Shown here: positions 1 through 10,600 of the stretch, one piece after another
How positions within the stretch are numbered: position 1 is the stretch's first letter
Layout: each line of letters opens with the position of its first letter
Assembly (NCBI GenBank): GCA_019095985.1
Contig: CM032669.1
Span: 37,983,040 to 38,047,039 of the forward strand
Direction of reading: 5' to 3'
DNA length: 64,000 bases
From: Streblospio benedicti
Lineage: Eukaryota; Annelida; Polychaeta; Spionida; Spionidae
Position numbers and translations under genes: made by a program
Notes under the pieces: generated by a model
Told to the model about the DNA's origin: nothing
Databases searched by the model: none
Seen by the model: the letters and a program-made list of their open reading frames with translations, nothing else

Positions 1-132
1 AGCAGTGAACTAACGCTGCTTGCATTCACAAATCTTACTATTTTGCTTTTAATGGCTTTTGTAATGCACTCTCCGAAAATGGTCTTTGTACATTATTATA
101 ATCACAGCATTGATAATACATCTATAAAAACA

Positions 133-850
133 ATGTCTTTCTCGAACCATGTTTTTACCTTGCAGACATTTCGACGCATCAACTGCATCAACAATGCTAC
201 TGGCGGCTGATCATCAGTTCACACAACCATGTGGGTCACCAGTTGGAGCAGGTTGAGTTCTGGCTTGTCACTGTGGATATTTATGGCCAAGCATATCTTC
301 CTTCTTAGGTCTATCCGCTCTTTCTCTAGGATCTTTACTTCATCTAGCATAAAACTGTGCTTGGTCTGCTATGTTGCCAAATTGCAAAGTTCTGGCGTTT
401 ATCATCGGCATGGTCTTTAAAGAATGTTTTCAGTGCTCGAGTTGTCTCATCCATGTATTTGAAACTACAATCTCTGCACTCAAGGTGGTAAAACGAGCCA
501 CACATCTTCTTGATCTTGTCTTTAAGATTTACTAAAGGAGATTTCAAGGTATTATGGTGGTTCATATAAATATTGCTCTCTCTTCAAAATCTTCCATAAC
601 AAGATCTGCTATAGCTGGGGAGACATGGGACTCCATTAGAACGCCTTTGATTTTCTCATAATATTGTCTTGCATACAAAATATGTAGCCTTTAGACAAAA
701 CTTCAGTAACTGAATGATCTGGTCTGGTGAACTGTCAGAGATTACATGGTCACACGAACTGATGATATGCCGCCAGTAGCAATTGGTGACGCTGTTGAGA
801 CAACAGCAAAACGTCTGCAAGGTAAAAACATGGTTCCAAGAAAGAAAAGC
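133..850 (-). mobile_element. Penelope-like element remnant with inverted arms (copy 1)
   Basis: A minus-strand reading between about 565 and 344 resembles the GIY-YIG endonuclease end of Penelope-like elements (YHLECRDC followed by a YxxETxRAL stretch and a KDH). It is short and decayed. It lies between inverted arms at about 133-260 and 725-850; both arms carry ACCATGTTTTTACCTTGCAG and TGCTACTGGCGGC-like blocks. Penelope-like elements are known to carry terminal repeats in direct or inverted order. The reverse transcriptase part is absent. Confidence 0.6.
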
Positions 851-1589
851 CTTTGATAATGACTAGAGCAGAACCACAAGTAACCTTCATTCAAGTATAA
901 TATATCTGTTAACTATCTAACTATTGCAGAATAACAAAATACCAATTCAGAAAATTCAACAAAAGTTGCAGCACAAATTGAGTGAACAACACCATTTATC
1001 GATATATAGACCCTGCAATGTCCATAAACTCTTAACTGAAATCGTCTCAATGGGCTACATGTTATGGTGTATTTTAAATTTATGTTCAGTGCTTTCTAAG
1101 TTGAACTACTAAAAAGCAACTGAAAATTTTCATCTCCATAGTTAAATTTTCAAATCTCAAATCTTACAAAATTTATGGTACATGTACATAGTACAGAAGA
1201 GTTTATGGTGTATATGTTAAAAGTGAAAGTTGAATTAAAAAACCTTCCAAACAAAATATATTAAGATTTAATTGTAATAACAATAGAGAACCAACAACAC
1301 ACATCATACATTATCAAGATCTCACAAATGGACTTGAAAAATAAAAGTTTTCTTTTAAAAAGCTGCCTTTTGAATAACTTTCATTATAACCTCCATTACA
1401 AATTATTCCCGCAGCAACATAAGATGGAGGCACAGATTTATCATTTTCTTAATTTATCATTTGAAAGACCTTGATTATCTGAATAATTGAAAGACTTAAA
1501 TAGATAGATTAAGTAAATAGAATTCAAACCAAAATGAAAATCACAAAAAGCCACCTGTAGTGACCATGTAATCCAAAATTATTTAATAC
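851..1589. other. AT-rich DNA downstream of fringe exon 9; no feature recognised
   Basis: This stretch should be intron or 3' end of the fringe gene. I searched the minus strand for the expected last coding exon (a short Phe-x-Ser-Leu-His-Cys type tail) and did not find a convincing one. Confidence 0.4.
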
Positions 1590-1672
1590 CTTGTTGGGTC
1601 AAATTTATCATCATAACCAGATATATTGATAATATTTAGCTTTCCTGCATGTTTCTTATAACTAAATGTTAT
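1590..1672 (-). CDS. fng: fringe coding exon 9
   Basis: 83 nt, entered in phase 0 after a CAG acceptor, encoding [15 protein letters not shown] and onward to KFDPTR; leaves in phase 2 at AAG|GTATTA. It matches the VTLSYGMFENKxN region of vertebrate fringes. Confidence 0.93.
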
Positions 1673-4600
1673 CTGTGGAGAGAAATATTTAATAATGAGT
1701 AAAATGAAAATACATGTACATTTGATTATATGTAATTACTGTAGTCATTAATGATCTATGACTCGAAGCCAGGTTGTAACTATATCCCATGGTATATTCA
1801 AATTAAAACAACTTGTTAACACATTGAGTAAATACCAATATACTCGTAATTCTTAACCAATAGTGTGGTTCATTTTATGTTAATTCCGTACAAACTGAAG
1901 ATTTCTTTTTGAACAAACTGTAGATTACAACCATCTATGCAAAAAAAAAACAAATACATACATACGTACACAACAGTTAACAATTAACCTACTTTCTCAA
2001 TGAAGCATAATCAAACAATAATGACAAACCTGATTAGGAAGCCTTTTCTCATTTATCAACCAAAGCCCTTCTAAATGAGAATGAAACTTGTCTATCACAG
2101 TCAGCTGTTTATTCAAGAGATAACCTATGAAAAAAAATTATATAACATGACGTAATTAATGCAAGGCAAAAAATAAAATCTATTTTTATCATAATGGAGT
2201 GTGTCTCTCAGAAATACTTGGTTGTAGGAGAATTGCCAAAGTTAAAATTTGATCCTAAAGTAAAACTCTGAAGCTGAAATATCCCCGCCAAGAAGGGAGA
2301 ATTGTTTAGTCTTAAATGCTCAGGTGTGTGCAAACACAGTATGGGGGTGGAAGGAAAGTGGAAGGCATTAAAACTCTTAAAAGATACATGTAGTTTGCAT
2401 GAAGCTGCTGTGCAGGGGTGCTGAGTATCCAAGAAACATCATTGGAGAAAGAGACATGGTGGTAGGATGTACGAATTGAGAGTGTAGTGAAAAAGAAGAG
2501 AAAGCTCTATAAAGTCTGGAAAACTGGAGGCAGAAAGGCATGCAATACTGCAAAGCGCATTAGTACATTGAAAGCTGTGCTATGTACATTTCATCATTCA
2601 GTGCAAAAATCACCGCCAATAACCCATTCTGATTGGTCTAGAGGCGTGCTAAATTATACGATTGACTGCACATTACTAAGGATTGACTGCACGTTACCTA
2701 GTAAATAATGCTGGTTCAAATGTTAACACTGAAATTTCTCTTAAGCAAGTGTACGTGGAGTTGTTTTTAAAAAGCCTATGTTGTTTTGATAAACGTTTGA
2801 TTGGTTTCACACTATGAATCAATGTTGATAAGCATGGAAATACAAAAATGGTAAGAATTTAGACAATGATAAAAATACAAAGTTTGTTTAAAAAAGTACT
2901 AATGGACGACAGGTTCGTAGAATACATGGCGATTAGCATAAATTGCAGTGCGCTGGACGCATCATTTCATGCGTCTTGTGTACGTACAGCGTATGTTTGT
3001 AAACGTCGCAAGCATCTCGCTCATCACAATCACAAATAGATCGTTTGCATGGTTTATCATTACAAGAGGACCACAAGGGTCCTAATAGCGCTCACCTGCA
3101 TGCATAAATTTGGCTTTAAAATTAAAAGAGAGGTGCCCTGGTGGATAATGAAACAGGTTCAATTTATACAAAATGTTTTAGATGCACCCCTGGAAAGGGT
3201 CAATTTTACATCCAGGGTCATGATTCCAATATTATACGATGACGATACAGCCATACAAGTTTTATGCAAGTTTTGTGAAATCAAATGAAAAATGAAGAAA
3301 TTATTTAGTAAAAATTCCAGAGTTTTTTTAATAAAATTGAAAGTTTCATTTATGATGCAGTTTGCATTATGACATACAGAGTGTTTGCATTATGCTACCA
3401 AATTGCATGGGCCTCTGTGGATGGGGTTTTGCAGTTTGCTTTATGAATAAATGCAGTTTGCATGATTACTAACAATTGTTGGCGGATGTTGACGGATGTT
3501 GATTGACGGACGGACGAAAGGTGATCACAAAAGCTCACATGCTGTTTCACAGCAGATGAGCTAAAAACAAAGTTTGTATGTATTTAGTGTTTCTGGGACA
3601 TGTAATCGTGTCTTCTTCATGATAGAATGGTATTTGAGCACTCCATTGTCATGTCAATCGTAAAATTGAGCATGCTGAGCTTTGATTGACACTCACTTCG
3701 TTCGTGCTAATCAAACATCAGCATGCTCAATTTTATGATTGACACGACAATGGAGTCCTCAAATCCTACAATGTATGTTGCCAAAAACTAGTGCTCAGAG
3801 AGTTGCGCTTGATAAAGTTGATCCAAAAATGGCTAACATCTACAAGAGATCTACCGGAGTCGTAAAATACAGGGAGTTGTAGGTGAGAAGCCAGTGAAAA
3901 ACAATCATATCCTGTCAATGGATAGAGGTAAAAACAGGAGCTTGAAAGTATGTGAAGCAACAATATGAGCAACTTCTCAATGTTGAATTTCATTGGAATG
4001 CAGAGGATCTCTCCGACAGATCTCCCATTGAAGGTTCAAGTATCCAAATCACCCTAGTAATGATATCCAAGGCCATTTCAAAGATGAGTAAAGCAGCCAG
4101 TCTGTCGGGTGTAGTTTAGTTTTAATAGTTTATTTCAGTGACAATGCCATTTACATAAATATACAGTAACATATACATTAATATAATATATGAGACAAAG
4201 AAACATGTTTACATATAATATATTACTACACAATATGGCCCAGCCCTATGGGCTTATAGAGTCACCTATTAAATTTACATATATTTGGTGCGATTATATA
4301 CATGTCATTATTTTGAAAATATAACCTCCTTTCTTCTATTGAAACAATTTAAAACATATTTTGCAGTATTACGAGTACAATTTTCAAATATAAATTCGAG
4401 TTTATTTTCTAAAGATAAATTATTAAAATTTGTGTTTATATTACATGAATTAGTTAACCATGTATCTCTTAGGTCACCATAAAGAGAACATTCAAAAAGG
4501 AAATGAATTTCATTTTCTATTTTGTCCATATTACATAGCTTACATATTCTGTCTTCAAGTTTTATATTATAAAATCTTCCGGTTTCAATAAAGAGGGGTA

Positions 4601-7600
4601 GTATACCAGCTCTTAGTTGGGCAGTAAGAGACCTTTGAATTGGTTCTAGGTTATATAAAACATAGTTTTCAACATTCAATTTAGTCTTGAACAGTTTATA
4701 AAATCTGAGCTTTGGTTTTGTTTGAACAGCTTGATACCATTTTTCTTGTTGCAATACAAACAACCTTTTTTTCAAAATATCAATATCACACGGTAAGCGG
4801 TTATAAAATAAGTCTTCTAGTCCTATAGTATTTAGTATACTATATACATTTTTACACCAATTTACCTTATTATTTGACATTGCTAAATATATATCATTCA
4901 AAAAAATGTGCTTGGCAAGTCTATCGGCAGGTAGAGTAATAAGTTTATTCCATAGTCTAATAATATTGACCCATCTTTTGTATTGAGGCAATACCCAACC
5001 CATCTCACCTTCTAAAGATGATATTGGTGCAAATTTATGTACCCCTAAAAAGCATCTTGCTGCTCTAAACTGAACAGAGTCAGTATGTTTGAAATTATCA
5101 TACCCCCATACCCCTGAGGCATATTCCATTATAGGTCCAACACATGACTCAAACAACTTTGTATATGTTTTATAACCCATATTCTTAAAACTTTTGTACT
5201 TAGAAATTATAGATCCTAATGCTCTACCTGCTGATTTCGCCAAGATATCACAATTTTCCTCATACGATAGATTTTCATCCATAGTAACTCCTAAATATTT
5301 GTACTTATTTACATATAAAATATCCTTATTTCCTACCTTAAACTTGAATTCACTCTTGCTAACTGCTTTTTTTCTAAAGTGTACTATTTTGGATTTGCTG
5401 TTATTTAGAAACATACTCCATCTATTTGACCATATATCTAATATATTTAACATACACTGCAAGTTATGTTCATTTGGTGCTACAATTACAATATCATCAG
5501 CATATAAGATAGAAATGTTTCTTCCATTAATATCAACGCCTAGAAGTGATTCTTTTATATCATTAGCTAAATCATTTATAAATATAGAAAATAAGGTAGG
5601 ACTTAAACTGTCTCCCTGTCTTACACCAAAATTAGTCTGAAACCATGGCGTATGTACATTATTATTTATTCTTACACATGCCTCTGTTATTGAGTACAGT
5701 ATAGGTCCGAATATCCGGATCCCGATTATCCGTAAATCCGCTTTATCCGGACGTGAAATCTTGGCCCCGTTTTTAGAGTTAGGAACTCAAACATCATATT
5801 AAAATAAAATCACGGAAAAAATCGCGAATAGGCATTAGGCAAGCAATAGCATTAGCCTCGTCACCCGGTTTCTATTGATAATCTAAGGTATGTTACCGGT
5901 CCTTTATGGGGCGATAAAGACTAAATCGTGTCCAAGATCTAGATCGAGGTTTGAATTGGGCCGATATGTTACCGGTTGTTTTCCGGATAATGGATTGTTT
6001 TGATTGTAAAATAAATATCATATTCGTAATCTAGACCTTTTTCTCGTTAAATACATGTATTAAACTTCAAAATCCTATGAAAAATAAGCAAGATATTAAA
6101 CATTATGGCAATCAGAATTAAAAAGTTCGCGGTCATGCATGTTTAGAAGCACGTGGTCGTTATGCTCTTGTCGCCATTGAAAATAATAAACCGATAGTGC
6201 AACTTAAAAAAATATTGTTTCTAGAGGTCAATACATGTTGATTATCGTAATAATCTTGATAAGTGTACAATGGATATTGATTATAAACGGAAGATAAGGT
6301 TACTTGTCACTTGTACGTCCAGAAATATGCCAAAAACGTTCGATACTTGTTTGATACTCGTACTATCGCCCATGTCATGGTCTATCAGAATAGTTATGGG
6401 TCACCACCGTAATATCCGGACGCCCGCTAATTCGGACATCTCATCATGGTCCCGAGGGGTCCGGATAAGCGGACCTGTACTGTACATATTTTTGATAGCA
6501 AAGTATGTTTTGCCCTCTATACCAACATTTAGTAATTTATGGTACAGATAATCCCTATTTACACAATCAAATGCTTTTTGCAAGTCTATAAATGCTGCAA
6601 ATGTAGGTAAGTTTTCATTTAGTCTATTTCTTATGATGGAGTCAAAAACGAAGATGTGATCTTCACACAATCTGCCTTTTCTAAAACCGTTCTGTTCATC
6701 AGCTAACAAATTATTATCATCTAGGTATTTCTGAATTCTTCTGTTTAAGACACTGCTATATAATTTTGCTGAACAACACAATAAACTAATAACACGATAG
6801 TTAAGTGGTACTCTCCGGTCGAATTTACTATCTTTGAGAATTGGTGAAATCATAGCCTTGCGCCAAATAGACGGTATTTTTCCTACATCAAAACAGAATT
6901 TGAATAAAGTCACCAAAGTATTTATCACTGTGTTATTTTTGTAAACTTCGTTTGGTAGTTGGTCAACTCCAACAGCTTTTCTCATTTTGGATTTCATTAC
7001 TGCTCTTCTTATTTCGATCTCGTCAAAAGGTCTATTCATATGGGATATTTGGTATAGAGGGTTTTTCATATTTTGCTCTTTACTAAATGTGTCATTTTTT
7101 ATAAACTCTTTAAAATTTCTATTTTCAGTACTTTCTTTGTTAAAATCATTGTATAAAGAACAGAATTCTGCTTTCCATTTTTGTACCACATCATTTATCT
7201 CATACGTCACATCATTGTTTTCATCATACACTTCTAAATTAATCTCTTTTTTATTTTTTCTAGGACCCAACGAGTTCAAATGTTCCCAAAAGAGCTTTGG
7301 GTTTCTAGTTTCAGCTTGTTCAATGCTTTCACTCATTTCTTTTCTAAATCGTCTCTCATAGTACCTAAATTTTCTGTCAAAGTTTTGTTGACATACTCTG
7401 AGCTCTTTGAACAGTAACTTTTTGGTCACCCGGTTATGACATCTTTTTAAGAGATTTTCTTTATCATTTAATGTTGTTAGCAAATTATTTAATTCTTCAT
7501 TCCAGAAAGCCTTTCTGGGTTTATAACGTTTTTTTGCATTATTCGAATCGACAAAGGGTACTGCTCTATTCAGTTCATCTATTATTATTTCAGTGAAACT

Positions 7601-10600
7601 TTCATATATTTCATCTAATTTGTCTTGTTGGTTTCTATTGTGCTGTATAACATCAATTAACTCTACTATTGGTCTCTTACATATTTCTGAATCCATAAAA
7701 TTATCGTTAATTCTATTAAAGAAATATTTCCTACCATTTGATTGATACTGCTCATTGGATATGTAATCACCATCCATAACAACATTTGTAATCAGTTTAA
7801 AGCTCAGCATACCATGGTCAGGTATGTAGTATGTAGTAGCAGAAATGCTGAAACCTGCTGGTGAAACTGGTGTCAAGCTTGAAAATGAATTGTTGAAGAG
7901 TTAATACGTGAAGGTTGCATTCCATCTGAGTGAGAGGAAAGTTAGCCTCTATAAAAACAAAAAGGATGCATTAGTACAAATGTAATCACCAGGAGCTGAA
8001 GTTCGTTGATCGAGTGTCGAGACTTCTTGAGAGTCGCTGAACAACTGATGAGATGGATAGAGATTGACAACATGCAGTTTGGCTTCATGCCAGGAATAGG
8101 GACAACAAGTGCCATCTTTATTATCCACTAAGTGTAGAATTTTCTGGCAGCAAATAAGTCCTTGTACATGTCCTTCATGGATCTAGAGAAGGCAGTTGAT
8201 CAGGTTCCTTGACAAGCCATATGGTGGGCTATGAGTAATCTAGATGTGGAAGAATAGCTTGTAAAGCTACTTAAGCTGGTCCAGTCCATGTATGCCAATA
8301 CAATGTGCGAAGTTGTGTTGGCGTTTGAGATGGCTTCAGTGAAGAATTTAATGTTATTGTTGGAGTACATCAGGATTGAGTTCTTAGTGCATTGCTATTC
8401 AATATTGCCCTAGAAGGCCTCTCAGGAGTTTCGCATATGATACCCTTGGAAACTGTTGTGCGTTGATGACGTCATTATCGCTTAAACTGTTAAAGCCTTA
8501 TTACAAAAGGTGCACATCTGAAAGATGGGAATGGAAGCCAATGGACTGCGTGTAAATATGGGTAAAATCAAATGTTTGGTATCTGAGTCACACAGAAGAA
8601 CTACTCACAAGTGGAGGATTCCCCTGTGCTGTATTATCTGTATGCCTGATGGGGGTAGCAAGAAAATCCATTTACTGTGGCAGGTGTCTATGCTGGGTAC
8701 ACAAACTGTGTTGCAGAACTAAGGATGTTCTCAAACCTGAGCGTGACTAGTACGGACATGTATGTTCAAGGTGTAAACGCACTGCCAGGACGAATCTGGA
8801 TGATCGATGGCAGGTCAATCAAAGTGGTCCCAGTGGGTGAACACAACTTAAGTTAAAGGTGGTAACAGAGTTTTGTCACTTAAATGACATGCTGTCCAGT
8901 GCTGAAGGCCATGAACTGGCTGGGACTGATGGATGCAAAATTGCCTGCAGCAAATTTCGTGAGCTCTTGCCAGTCCTGACTAACAGGTATAGGTAGAATA
9001 TATTCCTCCTGTGTACGCAATGTGTACGCAATCAAGTGCCATGCTTCATGGTTCTGAGTTGTGGGCAGCATCTGCGGTACTGTAAATTGGCTTAGAAGAA
9101 AGTGCTATGATTCGCTGGATATGTGGTGTAAAGCCTTCTGGAAAAATTTGTCTCATAAATACTGATTGTGTGCTTTGTAAAGGGAGAGTGAGATAGTTAT
9201 GTCATGTTGAGCGCAGCTCTGGGTAAGCAGAGTAAGAAAACTTGTAAGCAAAATTTATTTATTTAATGACAGAGTGCCAGTATTATGTAGCAAAATACAT
9301 AGAAAGTGCCTGGAATATTAGAAAAGAAAAATTGTATTCCTAAATGCATCTTATACATCTTGCATATCAAATCTGTACTATGTTTTCAATATTAAGAAAT
9401 TGGATTATCAAATATTGTATAATTTAGATTATTATATATCATATTATTTACTGTATTTCTTTTTTCTTGTTTTCATATTAAACATAATTGTATAATACAA
9501 GCAATTTGCTTGCCTGCTATATATATATATTTTTTTGTTTTCAACTGACTTATAAGCCAGTATTGGCTGGGTGATAATATTAATATATTAGTACTTTGAA
9601 TGTATATTCTGTATATCACATGTCAGTATAATAAAGGATTACTTACTTACTTACTTACTGTAATAGGAGAGAAAGGCAGGGGAAGACTAAAACAGACTTC
9701 TGATTCCGGTGTGCAGAAAGATAGAGCACATCTCGGCAAACTGCTACTGGTAGATCTAATAGATTCTAATGACCGAAAGGCTTGCAGAGGACAATTTAGA
9801 TGTAGACTTGGCAAACAGGCCACACTCTGTAAATGAGGAATAATTAGGGCTTCCCCACATAAATTTAGGATTTGGCTGATTGATTTATTGATTGATTCAT
9901 TCATTGAAACCATCTATATATTAAACCTCAAACTCTTTGGAGAGGGCGTGGCCCCCATGGTTGTTTTTTTATTCTGAGGCAAATCCGTGCCGATTCTAGT
10001 GTTATTGGCCTGTCAAAAGCTTGTTTTGAACTGCTACGGTATTTTGAAAGGATGCTATGCTGTTATAAAAGTGAGTATATAGTTTTATTTTTTAGGACAT
10101 AGTTTTAGAAATTTGGTGTTTTCATCAGTGAAATGGTGCCAATAGCTGTGCGATTGCTGGAACAGCCATCATTGATTATTGATTATGAATTTGTCCTGTT
10201 AACAACTGGCCTACAGGATTCATGTAGTACTTTGCATAGCGTCTGGAGTAGTGTAGAGTTTGTTTGAGTGGAGTTGTAATGGAGTTTAAATAAATTGAGA
10301 AATTCTATGTATTTTGTGACCAACACCAACAACAAATATAACATCATCAAAGGAGACATTCAGTTTAATTTAATGTCAATTGAAAAGCCGTGCAAAACAT
10401 AATGCTACTTTTAGTAATAACTGATCTCAGAATCAATGGAAAATCATGTACATGTATCAGTTTTTTTCACATGAAACAGTCTCCATAGGAGACGGCCCAG
10501 CTAGTATTCCCACTATTTTAAAACAACGTCAACATTATTTCATCCAAGCATCTTTTTTAACGTCAGTAAATGAATAAATGAATAAAAGTTCAAAGATGAA

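Larger units (their letters stand above)
2582..3770 (+). repeat. Dispersed repeat, long copy (ATGTACATT...AATCCTACA family)
   Basis: The left end (ATGTACATTTCATCATTCAG) and a block containing GATTGACTGCACGTTAC recur at 37054-37200. The right end (GATTGACACGACAATGGAG and CTCAAATCCTACA) recurs at 37395-37431. The shared ends with different middles show two copies of one element. This copy is swollen by a SINE-like insert at 3062-3567. Superfamily unknown. Confidence 0.6.
4116..7831 (-). mobile_element. Young non-LTR retrotransposon (LINE), 5'-truncated, itself carrying a DNA element
   Basis: With the 5697-6482 insert set aside, one open frame of about 912 codons runs from 7831 to 4308. It begins inside the endonuclease domain ([11 protein letters not shown]). 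The reverse transcriptase follows, with [69 protein letters not shown] and the catalytic YADD. It closes with a Cys-His arm (RICKLCN ... EIHFLFEC). The 3' UTR runs to about 4116 with a GCCCATAGGGC hairpin and an AAACT-rich end. Target duplication TGTAGT lies at 4110-4115 and 7832-7837. The family is in the Jockey/CR1 group by general look; the clade is uncertain. The intact frame means recent arrival. Confidence 0.9.
3780..9905 (+). mobile_element. RTE/BovB-like LINE, 5'-truncated and decayed, split by two later LINE insertions
   Basis: Plus-strand pieces of one reverse transcriptase read collinearly. About 3780-4109 gives VGEKPVKNN and [10 protein letters not shown]. 7838-9242 gives [51 protein letters not shown] and [15 protein letters not shown]. 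9664-9836 gives [12 protein letters not shown] and the C-terminal arm. This is the layout of RTE-type endonuclease/reverse transcriptases. Several stops and frame changes show it is old. It ends near 9905 in an ATTGATTGATT-type tail. The interruptions are the LINE at 4116-7831 and the fragment at 9248-9658, both with target duplications taken from the RTE sequence. It lies in fringe intron 7, antisense to the gene. Confidence 0.85.
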
